From a bacterium (lineage in GTDB: Bacteria > Patescibacteriota > Saccharimonadia > CAILAD01 > JADZBC01): 37,840 nucleotides of DNA. This document shows, in pieces, positions 8,969 to 16,314 of this stretch. The translations under genes were made by a program, and so were the position numbers. The notes below the pieces were generated by a model. The model saw nothing but the letters and a program-made list of their open reading frames with translations. It ran no database searches and had not been told where the DNA came from. How positions within the stretch are numbered: position 1 is the stretch's first letter; each line of letters starts with the position of its first letter. The stretch spans positions 1 through 37,840 of the forward strand of contig JADZBC010000011.1 in the NCBI GenBank assembly GCA_020852295.1, in the 5' to 3' direction.

Positions 8969-9724
8969 TTATTCCTCCGATTTGTTGCTGTTGACTTTTT
9001 GTGCGTAGGTAGCGGCGCCCGTCTTGGCAGCGGCAGCAATTTTCTCGGTAATGAGCTTGATTGCACCGATCGCGTCATCGTTACTTGGAATGACATAGTC
9101 TGCCTGATCAGGGTCGGCATTAGTATCAACAGTCGCAATGACTGGGATGCCGAGTTTGTGAGCCTCCTTGATGGCGATATCTTCGCGTGGCATATCAACC
9201 ACAAAGATCGCAGCAGGCACGCCCTCCATATCGCGAATGCCACCGAAAATGCGGTTAAGGTGCGCAATCTCGTTGGTCATGTCGAGCTTTTCTTTCTTGG
9301 TCATGTCGCCAAAGTTTTCTTCAGCCACAATGTTCTCGAGCTTCTTGAGGCGAATAATTCGCGCCTTGATCGTCTCGAGGTTGGTTAGCATACCACCGAG
9401 CCACCGCTGGGTGACAAATGGCATACCGGCGTCACGAGCCGCCGCCTCAACGATAGACTTTGCCTGACGCTTGGTGCCGACAAAGAGAATCTTGCCACCT
9501 GCGGCAGTAGTTTGTTCAACAAACTTCATCGCTTCATTTAGTAATACAGCCGTCTTTGTAAGATCGAGCACGTGCACGCCATTGCGAGCCGTGAAGATGT
9601 ATTCGGCCATCTTTGGATTCCAGCGACGGGTCTGGTGACCAAAGTGAACGCCAGCCTCCAAAAGCTCCTTGAGCTCAGCTGGCACGGTTGATTTGGTATC
9701 TTTTTTTGCAGTTGCTTCTGCCAT
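8969..9724 (-). CDS. rpsB: 30S ribosomal protein S2
   Basis: Small-subunit protein needed to place S1/mRNA on the 30S. The 251 residues include the hallmark blocks GVHFGHQTRRWNPKM, FVGTKRQAK and QRWLGGMLTNLETI. The N-terminal extension (MAEATAKKDTKSTVPAE) and Ala/Lys-rich C-terminal tail are extra to the core. AAGGAG lies 6 nt before the ATG. The promoter is near-consensus and gives a leader of roughly 75-80 nt. Confidence 0.97.
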   Translation of the reverse strand: MAEATAKKDTKSTVPAELKELLEAGVHFGHQTRRWNPKMAEYIFTARNGVHVLDLTKTAVLLNEAMKFVEQTTAAGGKILFVGTKRQAKSIVEAAARDAGMPFVTQRWLGGMLTNLETIKARIIRLKKLENIVAEENFGDMTKKEKLDMTNEIAHLNRIFGGIRDMEGVPAAIFVVDMPREDIAIKEAHKLGIPVIATVDTNADPDQADYVIPSNDDAIGAIKLITEKIAAAAKTGAATYAQKVNSNKSEE

Positions 9725-9806
9725 ATGTACTCCTTATGTCCTGACACCGGCGCCCGATCAAGCGGGAGGATACAAGCCGATGGGTGTTATTTATAATGAC
9801 CGAACT

Positions 9807-9835
9807 ATTCTAACAGGTTTGAGGCTAGGGGTCAA
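9807..9835 (-). promoter_or_regulatory. Promoter and leader of rpsB-tsf
   Basis: Minus-strand TTGACC (9830-9835), 17-nt spacer, TAGAAT (9807-9812). Transcription would start near 9800, giving an untranslated leader to 9725 that contains a CCCG...CGGG stem (around 9755-9770). S2 often regulates its own leader in bacteria; whether this hairpin is an S2 site cannot be decided from one sequence. Confidence 0.75.
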
Positions 9836-9916
9836 TTGATAAATTTCGCAACTAGCATCATATGAAGACTCCACCACAATTATCTAGCAATGAAACATTA
9901 TCAGATAACTAATGTG

Positions 9917-9960
9917 GAGTGTTCCCCGGTCGGGCCTTGGCCCGACCGGGGAAGTCACTC
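9917..9960 (-). terminator. Strong GC hairpin after the AAA+ ATPase gene
   Basis: A perfect 15-bp stem (9922-9936 with 9939-9953) and 2-nt loop, inside a second stem GAGTG/CACTC (9917-9921 with 9956-9960). There is no T-run. Such U-less hairpins are common as terminators in high-GC actinobacteria. Confidence 0.7.
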
Positions 9961-9985
9961 ACAACCCCCCGTGCAGGAGGACTTG

Positions 9986-10005
9986 TCGCCGAGCTAGCTC
10001 GGCGA
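9986..10005. repeat. 20-bp perfect palindrome across a stop codon
   Basis: TCGCCGAGCT followed by its exact reverse complement. The TAG stop codon of the minus-strand ATPase gene (9994-9996) lies inside it. In RNA it could form a hairpin at the end of the reading frame, about 30 nt before the main terminator hairpin. Confidence 0.8.
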
Positions 10006-11433
10006 GGAACCGTTGGTGGACAGCGTGAGGCCCTGGGGCCGATCGCCGTCCATCAGGTGCGTCTCGTTGATGATGCCACGCACCTCGCCTTCCACGAGAC
10101 CCCGCAGGGCCTCGTCGAGCGAGGGACGCGTCCCCATCTCCTCGGCGGCCTCCATCATGTCGTGCTGAGCCCGCAGGCTCTGCGCGGCGGCGACGATGTC
10201 CTCCGTGGTGATGGTCATGTTCTTGAAGGAGTTGGTCCGGATGAAGCTGTAGCGCGTCGCCCGGCTGGCCGCCTCCTTGACGAAGGCCGGGAGGAACCCG
10301 TCCATCGCCTCGAACACCTTCCCCCAGTCGATCTTCTTCGCGAGGCTCCCCTGGGGGATCGCGACGCGAACGAGCTGGGTGACGCCCTCCATGTCCAGCG
10401 GCCCGATGTCGATGATCGAGTCGAGCCGACCGGGCCGGAGCATCGCCTTCGGCAGCACCTCGATCCGGTTGGTGGTCATGACGGTGACGACCTCGACGCC
10501 CTTGTTCTTGAGCCCGTCGAAGAGCTCCAGGGTGCGGGCGAGCTTGGTGAGGTCACCATCCTGCTCGACGACGCTGTCGATGTCCTCGATGAAGACCACC
10601 GAGGGCCCGTACTGGATCGCCATGTTCATGGCGTCCTCCACGGACTCGCCGGGGCGGCAGTAGATGAACGTCCAGCCGTTGGCGACGGCGATCTGCGCGG
10701 TGAGGTAGCCGGCGAGGGTCTTGCCCGTGCCGTACTGCCCGTTGAGGACGACCGCCCGCCGCAGCGGGATGTTGTTCTCGCGCATCTTGTCCGAGTGCTC
10801 GAGGAGCGCCCAGACGTCCGCCTGCAGCTGCTGGTTGACGTGCGACGAGTAGACCACGTCGGTGGGCTTGACGCCCGTCAGATCCAGGAAGCTGATGTTG
10901 GTGCCACCGAAGAAGGCCTTGCCGCGGTAGATGGACGACTGCTTGAGCCGCTCATCGATCGCCGCGAAGACCTGCTCGACGATGGCCTTGTACTTCCTCG
11001 GGCCGTAGACGTGCATGAAGAAGACCGGCGCACCGGTGCCCTCGTCCTTGCGCTCGTGGAAGCCGATCTCGGTGTCCTTGAGCTGCGCGACCTTGAAGTG
11101 CCCCCAGGGCACCTGCTTGGTCTCGCCCGGCCCGATCTCGACCAGCTCCATGCTCGGCGGGATGTCGCCGAACCAGCTGGGGATCGGCTTGCCGTCGACG
11201 ATGCCGAAGGTCTCGTAGAGGACGGCGATGGCGGCGAGCGCCCCGTCGAACGGGCGGTACGGGAAGGTCCGCTTGAACTCGGTCTGCGCGTCGAAGCCGT
11301 CGGACTTCTCCTCCAGGGCCTCGATGGCCTCGTCGAGCGTCATGCCGGCGGGGAGGACGAACGTCGTCCCCTCGAACTTGACGTCATCGTCGAGGCTGGC
11401 CCAGGGGTCGATGGTCGAATCCTGCTTGGTCAT
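9994..11433 (-). CDS. AAA+ ATPase (Cdc48/FtsH-like fold), GC-rich, function unknown
   Basis: A 479-residue protein. An N-terminal domain of about 200 residues without recognisable motifs precedes one AAA+ module: Walker A GQYGTGKT (232-239), Walker B VVFIED (279-284), sensor-1 TTNR (320-323) and the arginine-finger segment LRPGR (332-336). This is the order of the classical AAA clade (Cdc48, FtsH, ARC, phage-borne ATPases), which remodel protein complexes; no protease domain is present, so a chaperone or remodelling role is likely. GTG at 11445 is in frame, but GGAGGT (11438-11449 region) is correctly spaced only for the ATG at 11433. Codon use is strongly G/C in third positions, unlike both neighbours (rpsB and the ABC exporter). 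It is monocistronic with its own promoter and a double hairpin. Likely acquired from a high-GC actinobacterium or its phage. Confidence 0.85.
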   Translation of the reverse strand: MTKQDSTIDPWASLDDDVKFEGTTFVLPAGMTLDEAIEALEEKSDGFDAQTEFKRTFPYRPFDGALAAIAVLYETFGIVDGKPIPSWFGDIPPSMELVEIGPGETKQVPWGHFKVAQLKDTEIGFHERKDEGTGAPVFFMHVYGPRKYKAIVEQVFAAIDERLKQSSIYRGKAFFGGTNISFLDLTGVKPTDVVYSSHVNQQLQADVWALLEHSDKMRENNIPLRRAVVLNGQYGTGKTLAGYLTAQIAVANGWTFIYCRPGESVEDAMNMAIQYGPSVVFIEDIDSVVEQDGDLTKLARTLELFDGLKNKGVEVVTVMTTNRIEVLPKAMLRPGRLDSIIDIGPLDMEGVTQLVRVAIPQGSLAKKIDWGKVFEAMDGFLPAFVKEAASRATRYSFIRTNSFKNMTITTEDIVAAAQSLRAQHDMMEAAEEMGTRPSLDEALRGLVEGEVRGIINETHLMDGDRPQGLTLSTNGSSPS

Positions 11434-11527
11434 TGTTGGTGACACCTCCGTGTCGGTTGGGTTGGTTGTGAGTGGGTTGTTCAGGTCCCCCCGATTAGCG
11501 ACCGTGGGTCGCGTAGGGTTGCCGCCA

Positions 11528-11556
11528 ATAATACTATATTTATAGATTTATGTCAA
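11528..11556 (-). promoter_or_regulatory. Promoter of the AAA+ ATPase gene
   Basis: TTGACA (11551-11556), 17-nt AT-only-looking spacer, TATTAT (11528-11533) on the minus strand. The start near 11521 gives a leader of about 85 nt that becomes abruptly GC-rich and contains a GCGAC/GTCGC stem. The -10 TATTAT is shared with the promoters at 21688 and 25109. Confidence 0.8.
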
Positions 11557-11569
11557 TATATATTAAGCG

Positions 11570-13351
11570 CTACGCGAGTTCGAATTTCTTGAGTTTTTCT
11601 TTGGTTTCTTTGGTGGCGGGCATGGTCTGGAGCTTGAGCAGCTCAGCGTAAATTCCATTGCCCTTGGCAAGCTCAGCTGGCGTACCAATCTCAGCCACTT
11701 TGCCACCACGAATACCGACCACGAGATCCACGCCAGCAATGGTACTGAGGCGGTGAGCAATGATCAGTGTCGTGCGTCCATGCATCAGCCGTTCCAAAGC
11801 TTCCTGCACTTCTCGCTCTGCCTTACTGTCGAGCGAACTGGTCGCCTCATCGAGCACTAGAATTGGAGCGTCTTTCAAAATAGCCCGCGCTATCGCAATA
11901 CGCTGCTTCTGACCACCGGACAGCTTCACGCCGCGCTCACCGATCTGGGTATCGAAACCATCAGGTAGTTTCTTAATAAAATCATAGGCATTGGCCGCCT
12001 TGGCAGCCGATTCGAGGTCCTTGCGCGAGGCATTTGGCCGAGCATAGGCGATGTTTTCACGGATCGTGCCAGAAAAGAGCTGGGGTTCCTGGAAAACAAC
12101 CCCAATGTTTCGGCGCAAGCTCGCCTGCGACACCTTGGCGATCGACTGGCCATCGATCAAAATCTCGCCACCATTGAGATCATAAAAACGCAGCATCAGA
12201 TTGGCGATCGTGCTCTTACCCTCACCACTCTCACCCACGAGGGCCACCTTACTGCCTGACTCCATCGTGAAGCTTATCTTATTGAGCACATTTTTCTTAT
12301 TGTCATAGGCAAAATCAACCCCGCGATACTCAACCTTACCCTGCTTCACCTTCAGTTCGCGTGCACCGGCCTGATCTGTGATAGCCGGTTCAAGCTCCAT
12401 AACCGAGAAGTAATCTCGACTGTCCGCCGTAGCACGCTGCAAGGCGTCGATGATAAATGAACTTCCAAACAGTGGAAACTGTGCCTGGTTTACGAGCGTA
12501 ATGAGCAAAGTCAGTACGCCGATACTGTACTGCCCGTTGTACGCTTGCCAAAAGATAATGCCATAGATCAAGAAAAAAACGATATTGAGGGTGATTCGGC
12601 GCCAGGCATCATACTCGTGCCACTTGAGCGACTGGCCCTTGGTCTGTTTCTCGATACTATCGCGTTTGCGTTTGTAGAAGCTCAACTCGCGCAGATCTGT
12701 TACAAACGATTTAACCACCCGAACCTGTCCGATCGACTCGATAAAGCGGCCATTCGCCACATCAATATCAGCATTGATGCCCATCTGACGCTTTTGCCAA
12801 TCTTTTGAACTAAGGTGGGTAATCCAGATGTACGTCGGGAAAATTACGATCAACAGCAACGCCACTGGCCAGGAGTAGAGTGCAATTACCACCAGTGTCA
12901 CAATCGTTGTGAGGAAAAACTGGATAAAGTTATTGCTCAGTGTCTGCATCAACGTACTGATCGTGTTGATCGAGCGCTCCAGTCGAGCCGTGATTTTTCC
13001 AGTTATTTCGTTGTCGTAGTAGCTGATCGGTAAGCGCATCAGTTGCTCAAAATAGCGCTTCGACAGAAGGCTGTTGAGTCGCACTGACATCATGTCGCCG
13101 ATATGGCCATTGATGTTGCTCAGGAGCGTGACCGCAAAACCGGCTATCAAAGTCAGTACAAGAAGCCAGATCAAATACGAAAACTGCACCGCCTGTCCGC
13201 TGGTCTTGGCCACCACTGCATCAACTAGATATTTGGTCAAAAAAGGCACGGCCAACTGTAGGCCCGCCAAGATCACCACAAAAAAGGTAATCGCTACATA
13301 ATAGCGCCACAGCTGCTTCGAGTATCGAACAATCTTGATAATTTCTTTCAT
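11570..13351 (-). CDS. ABC exporter, fused membrane and ATPase domains
   Basis: A half-transporter of the MsbA/BmrA/lipid-A-exporter type that dimerises to export a hydrophobic substrate using ATP. In 593 residues: six membrane segments (about 15-310), then the nucleotide-binding domain with Walker A GESGEGKST (about 370), Q-loop VFQEPQLFSG, signature LSGGQKQRIAIARA, Walker B ILVLDEATSSLD and H-loop IIAHRLSTI. All motifs are intact. Substrate cannot be predicted; lipids, peptides and drugs are all possible. The ATG is 8 nt after a TATAAT box (13360-13365), so the mRNA is probably leaderless. Confidence 0.92.
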   Translation of the reverse strand: MKEIIKIVRYSKQLWRYYVAITFFVVILAGLQLAVPFLTKYLVDAVVAKTSGQAVQFSYLIWLLVLTLIAGFAVTLLSNINGHIGDMMSVRLNSLLSKRYFEQLMRLPISYYDNEITGKITARLERSINTISTLMQTLSNNFIQFFLTTIVTLVVIALYSWPVALLLIVIFPTYIWITHLSSKDWQKRQMGINADIDVANGRFIESIGQVRVVKSFVTDLRELSFYKRKRDSIEKQTKGQSLKWHEYDAWRRITLNIVFFLIYGIIFWQAYNGQYSIGVLTLLITLVNQAQFPLFGSSFIIDALQRATADSRDYFSVMELEPAITDQAGARELKVKQGKVEYRGVDFAYDNKKNVLNKISFTMESGSKVALVGESGEGKSTIANLMLRFYDLNGGEILIDGQSIAKVSQASLRRNIGVVFQEPQLFSGTIRENIAYARPNASRKDLESAAKAANAYDFIKKLPDGFDTQIGERGVKLSGGQKQRIAIARAILKDAPILVLDEATSSLDSKAEREVQEALERLMHGRTTLIIAHRLSTIAGVDLVVGIRGGKVAEIGTPAELAKGNGIYAELLKLQTMPATKETKEKLKKFELA

Positions 13352-13359
13352 GCCGGCTT

Positions 13360-13365
13360 ATTATA
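13360..13365 (-). promoter_or_regulatory. -10 box for the leaderless ABC exporter gene
   Basis: TATAAT on the minus strand, 8 nt from the ATG. The -35 region falls on the T-run of the upstream fasciclin terminator and is not recognisable. Confidence 0.5.
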
Positions 13366-13382
13366 GCTGAAAATCGCACTAT

Positions 13383-13413
13383 AAAAAAGAAAGCGCCCGG
13401 AGGCGCCTTCTTT
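13383..13413 (-). terminator. Intrinsic terminator after the fasciclin gene
   Basis: Twelve-base-pair stem (13386-13397 with 13402-13413, one G-T pair), loop of 4, followed by T-run on the minus strand (A-run 13383-13388 on plus). Confidence 0.85.
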
Positions 13414-13434
13414 ATTGCACACGTTTTTTTGTAT

Positions 13435-14106
13435 TTATGGCAGAAGAACTGTGTCGATAACGTGGATCACACCATTGCTGGTACGAATGTCATAGACTAC
13501 TACCTTACTGTCATTGATGAAGAGGTCCCCGTTGCGAATGCTGATGTTCACATTCGCGCCATTGACGGTTGGTGCACTCGTCAAAGTTTTTGCGGTTGCG
13601 GCTCGAACATCACCACTGACCACGTGGTAGGTAAGGATATTGGTCAGAGTTGGAATGTCGTTGAGCAGAGCCTCAACTGTACCGGCTGGCAGTTTTGCAA
13701 AAGCCTGATCAGTCGGTGCAAAGACGGTGAATTTACCTGGGCTCTTGAGCGTATCTACCAGACCTGCAGCGCCGACGGCAGCCGTCAGGGTCTTGAAGTT
13801 ACCATTTGCTACCAAGGTGTTTACTACATCTTGATCGGCGACACAGTTGCGAGCATTGTCGCGATTCACCCAAAACTGGATGCGCTTCACGATACGGTCA
13901 TTGTTCTGGTCAAAATTGCCAAACAAACGAGCCTGCTTGTGGTCAATGTAGTTGCAGCGGGCTGCTTGCCAACGCTCGGCGCGAGCCTCGCGCCAGTTGC
14001 CGCCCCAGCTGCCGTGCGCAGCAGATGCTGCTAGTGGCATGAGCGTAAAGCTCATTGTAGCGACTCCTGAAGCAACAAACAGACCAATTTTCTTTGCGAT
14101 ATTCAT
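13435..14106 (-). CDS. Secreted fasciclin-domain protein
   Basis: FAS1 (fasciclin) domains mediate adhesion or matrix contact at the cell surface. The 223-residue protein has a signal peptide (positively charged start, hydrophobic core, cleavage likely after ASA near residue 30), a Trp/Arg-rich linker of about 60 residues with two Cys, and one FAS1 domain (about 100-223) with the H1 motif FTVFAPTDQAFAKLP and the H2 motif HVIDTVLLP. ATG at 14112 is in frame but GGAGG touches it; the ATG at 14106 has correct spacing and is chosen. It lies just downstream of a second fasciclin gene, probably in the same transcript; the two FAS1 domains look paralogous. Confidence 0.9.
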   Translation of the reverse strand: MNIAKKIGLFVASGVATMSFTLMPLAASAAHGSWGGNWREARAERWQAARCNYIDHKQARLFGNFDQNNDRIVKRIQFWVNRDNARNCVADQDVVNTLVANGNFKTLTAAVGAAGLVDTLKSPGKFTVFAPTDQAFAKLPAGTVEALLNDIPTLTNILTYHVVSGDVRAATAKTLTSAPTVNGANVNISIRNGDLFINDSKVVVYDIRTSNGVIHVIDTVLLP

Positions 14107-14130
14107 ATACATCCTCCTTTTATAGTTATC

Positions 14131-14682
14131 TTATTGAGCCGATGGGATCAGCACGCTATCGATAACGTGGATCACACCATTGCTTGTTTTGATATCGGTT
14201 GTTACAACCTTGGCACCATTGATAGTGACACCACCGTTGGCGTCAGTCGCAATCTTCACTTCAGCACCATTGACAGTCTTGGCACTCGTAAGCTTCACAA
14301 CATCCTTGGCCAGTACTTCACCGGCTACGACGTGGTAAGTCAAGATCTTTTTGAGCTCTTCTGGCTTCTGCAGGAGGCCATCAAGCGTACCGGCTGGTAA
14401 CTTAGCAAAAGCTTCGTTGGTTGGTGCAAATACGGTGAACGGTCCTGGACCAGATAGAGTCTCTACTAATCCGGCAGTCTTCACGGCGGTTACGAGTGTC
14501 GTAAAGTCACTGTTTGCTGCTGCTGTTTCAACTATATTTTTTGCCGCTGGGCTCTGTCGAGCGGCCGACGGGCTTGGCGTGGTCTCGGTCTTCATACCCG
14601 ATCCAGCGAATGCCCAGATGCCACCGATCACTACGACGGCTGCTATCACGATCCCGATGATCATATTACGTTGTTTGTCCAT
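14131..14682 (-). CDS. Membrane-anchored fasciclin-domain protein
   Basis: A 183-residue surface protein: short basic cytoplasmic end (MDKQRN), one membrane segment (about 7-27), a Pro/Ser-rich linker and one FAS1 domain (about 50-183) with [15 protein letters not shown] and HVIDSVLIP. It is likely tethered by its N-terminal helix (the paralogue at 13435-14106 has a cleavable signal). GGAG is 8 nt before the ATG. Role in adhesion, perhaps to a host cell, is inferred from the domain only. Confidence 0.9.
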   Translation of the reverse strand: MDKQRNMIIGIVIAAVVVIGGIWAFAGSGMKTETTPSPSAARQSPAAKNIVETAAANSDFTTLVTAVKTAGLVETLSGPGPFTVFAPTNEAFAKLPAGTLDGLLQKPEELKKILTYHVVAGEVLAKDVVKLTSAKTVNGAEVKIATDANGGVTINGAKVVTTDIKTSNGVIHVIDSVLIPSAQ

Positions 14683-14757
14683 TTACTAATCTCCAATTGT
14701 GTTATATAATAGTTTTGCTTGAAAGGTCGGCGCTTCATTGAGACGCCGGCTTTTTTG
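14682..14757 (+). ncRNA. Candidate short transcript: promoter followed at once by a terminator
   Basis: On the plus strand TTTACT (14682-14687), 17-nt spacer, TATAAT (14705-14710), then an intrinsic terminator GTCGGCG (loop of 11) CGCCGGC followed by TTTTTTG (to 14757). The transcript would be about 40 nt and has no gene to serve, because tetR downstream is on the other strand. The region must also hold the promoter of the minus-strand fasciclin gene, so the TATA-like boxes may belong there. Confidence 0.35.
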
Positions 14758-14791
14758 TATGAGCCTTTGGCTCATCGACATCTTTTTCAAT

Positions 14792-15367
14792 TCATACACC
14801 CCTCCTTTCAATTGATCGCAATATAAAGTTGGAAATTGTCTTGGCTAGGTCTTCCCGTTCCTTACCGGTCGGCGTTTCAGGATAATACTCCAACAGATAG
14901 CCATTAATAGCATGAGTAATCACTTTGGCCTCACTTGGAATGTCGAGTTCAATAAACTCGCCAGATTCCACCCCGCGCTCAAGCACTTCCTCAATATGGA
15001 GGTATGCCTTAGGTGGCACATAGCCCTTATCTGATTGCTTTTCAAACTTTTTGCGGTTATAGAGGTAATACTTGAGAACAAACACCACGTCTTCAGCATG
15101 GTCTATCTGGAAAAGGACGCGCTCGTGCATCATCGCCCGAGCGTCTTTTGATACCTTCAGAGCGGCCCGCTCTTGACCAAGTCGATGGCTGGTCTCATCG
15201 AAAATAACCTGAAGAAGCTCATCTTTATCCTTGAAGTAGTGATATATCACTGAGGGAGAGATTTTGGTGTCTTTAGCGATGTTGCGCATCGACAGGAGTG
15301 CATAGCCAGTCAGGGCAAACTGTCGCTTGGCGTGCTCCATAATGTGGGTTCTAGTTTCTTGTGTCAT
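14792..15367 (-). CDS. TetR/AcrR-family transcriptional repressor
   Basis: A 191-residue one-component regulator. The N-terminal HTH (about 14-50) is clear: ALLSMRNIAKDTKISPSVIYHYFKDKDELL, here quoted in parts as MRNIAKDTKISPS and VIYHYFKDKDEL. The C-terminal all-helical domain would bind an unknown ligand. GGAG is 7 nt before the ATG. A near-perfect 18-bp palindrome sits between its promoter and its start codon, indicating autorepression. The Rpf-like gene is divergent to it, about 240 bp away, but the palindrome is far from that promoter (about 60 bp upstream of its -35), so control of the Rpf gene is possible, not shown. Confidence 0.92.
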   Translation of the reverse strand: MTQETRTHIMEHAKRQFALTGYALLSMRNIAKDTKISPSVIYHYFKDKDELLQVIFDETSHRLGQERAALKVSKDARAMMHERVLFQIDHAEDVVFVLKYYLYNRKKFEKQSDKGYVPPKAYLHIEEVLERGVESGEFIELDIPSEAKVITHAINGYLLEYYPETPTGKEREDLAKTISNFILRSIERRGV

Positions 15368-15384
15368 TGTCTTGCTCCAATTTA

Positions 15385-15402
15385 GATCGAACGTTCGTTC
15401 TA
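15385..15402. promoter_or_regulatory. Palindromic operator, probably for the TetR protein
   Basis: AGATCGAACGTTCGTTCT: the two halves are complementary except for one base pair. It lies about 18 bp upstream of the tetR ATG and just downstream of its promoter region (TTGACA at 15435-15440, TATACT/TATACC at 15410-15420), so bound protein would block tetR transcription. Confidence 0.75.
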
Positions 15403-15463
15403 TTTACAGGTATAGTATAGGTTTTACATGCCATTGTCAACAAAAAAATGTGCATCAAAATGC

Positions 15464-15492
15464 TTGACAAAGTGCTTGTGTTTGTATATAAT
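15464..15492 (+). promoter_or_regulatory. Perfect consensus sigma70 promoter of the Rpf-like gene
   Basis: TTGACA (15464-15469), exactly 17 nt, TATAAT (15487-15492). Predicted start near 15499. This is the strongest promoter in the window by match to consensus. Confidence 0.85.
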
Positions 15493-15513
15493 AGCCGCGT
15501 TCTAATCAATTGC

Positions 15514-15536
15514 GACCTGTTCATCAGGTCTTTTTT
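15514..15536 (+). terminator. Leader terminator (attenuator) before the Rpf-like gene
   Basis: GACCTG ttcat CAGGTC followed by TTTTTT, about 15 nt after the predicted transcription start and about 70 nt before the ATG. It would end most transcripts at about 38 nt unless the hairpin is disrupted. No known riboswitch fold is recognisable in so short a leader. Confidence 0.7.
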
Positions 15537-15606
15537 GATGGAACAAAGTACATTAACGAGAAAGGAAAGTTGCAGTAGTAAGCGAGGGTGAACTTGTCTT
15601 ACATAT

Positions 15607-16173
15607 ATGCGTAAACTTTTCGGTGCGTTCGTATCTATCATGATACTCGCCAACCAGGCAACTACTCTGGTACCAAACTCCGTTGCCGACTCAGTCCAGG
15701 CTCCCGCCAAAACTGAGGGTATCTACACCTTGAAACTAAACACCAACAAGGTGGCAGCTATTGAGGTCAAATCAACCTCTGGCTCATTTAATCAGGTAAA
15801 AGAACACCTGATCAACGAGCAAAACGCCAAGGCTGAAGCCGACGCCAAAAAGGCCGAGGAAGCCAAGCAAGCTGCTATCCGAAAACAGCAGGCTGCCGCA
15901 GCCGTGGTCCAAAACCCGGTTGTAAAGGTCTCTACTGGTGATGTTTGGGAACAGCTTCGTATGTGTGAAGCTGGTGGTAACTATGCTCGAAACTCGGGTA
16001 ACGGTTACTACGGTGCCTATCAGTTCGATATCGGTACCTGGGGTGGATATGGTGGCTACGCACGTGCCGACCTAGCCCCTCCTGCCGTACAGGACGAAAA
16101 GGCTCGCCTTACCCACAACGCCCGTGGATGGTACCCATGGCCTGCCTGTGCACGTAAGCTTGGTCTTATCTAA
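15607..16173 (+). CDS. Secreted Rpf-like (resuscitation-promoting factor) transglycosylase
   Basis: Predicted peptidoglycan lytic enzyme. In 188 residues: signal peptide (1 to about 27), a spacer, an Ala/Lys-rich helical stretch (about 68-100), and the C-terminal transglycosylase-like domain (113-188). The domain has the Rpf signature WEQLRMCEAGGNY with catalytic Glu121, NGYYGAYQFDIGTW, and the C-terminal WPACARKLGL; Cys120 and Cys181 match the conserved disulfide. Rpf domains are typical of Actinobacteria, where they cleave peptidoglycan and stimulate growth; in an organism living on actinobacteria it could act on host wall. A strong promoter and a leader attenuator precede it. The ATG has no well-placed Shine-Dalgarno (GAGGG is about 20 nt away), but a TGA blocks any longer start. 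Confidence 0.9.
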   Translation: MRKLFGAFVSIMILANQATTLVPNSVADSVQAPAKTEGIYTLKLNTNKVAAIEVKSTSGSFNQVKEHLINEQNAKAEADAKKAEEAKQAAIRKQQAAAAVVQNPVVKVSTGDVWEQLRMCEAGGNYARNSGNGYYGAYQFDIGTWGGYGGYARADLAPPAVQDEKARLTHNARGWYPWPACARKLGLI

Positions 16174-16193
16174 GCCACGCGCACACCAACCAC

Positions 16194-16223
16194 AAAGCCC
16201 CCGATCTTATGATGGGGGCTTTT
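16194..16223 (+). terminator. Intrinsic terminator after the Rpf-like gene
   Basis: AAAGCCCCC, loop of 11, GGGGGCTTTT. Confidence 0.9.
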
Positions 16224-16231
16224 GGTATATA

Positions 16232-16260
16232 TTGAATATATTGCATAATTATGCTATAGT
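16232..16260 (+). promoter_or_regulatory. Promoter with a palindrome in its spacer
   Basis: TTGAAT (16232-16237), 17-nt spacer, TATAGT (16255-16260). The spacer ends with GCATAATTATGC (16243-16254), a perfect 12-bp palindrome that touches the -10 box and could be a repressor site. It drives the GC-rich membrane protein gene at 16315. Confidence 0.65.
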
Positions 16261-16314
16261 ATCGCATCGGCAAACGTGTCAGCCGAGGCAAATCGCCAAA
16301 GACACAAGGAAGTG

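Noticed and set aside
9919-11442. A 507-codon open frame on the plus strand opposite the AAA+ ATPase gene
   Set aside because: High GC leaves the antisense frame open by chance. It has no ribosome site, its translation is rich in Arg, Leu, Asp and Val with no motifs, and the minus frame has complete AAA+ motifs, promoter and Shine-Dalgarno.
14759-14775. ATGAGCC ttt GGCTCAT hairpin as a tetR terminator
   Set aside because: On the minus strand it is followed by A-rich sequence, not a T-run; it may only be a chance inverted repeat.
15499-15607. Known riboswitch in the leader of the Rpf-like gene
   Set aside because: Only about 15 nt precede the terminator hairpin, too short for an aptamer; no c-di-AMP, SAM or other known core is recognisable.
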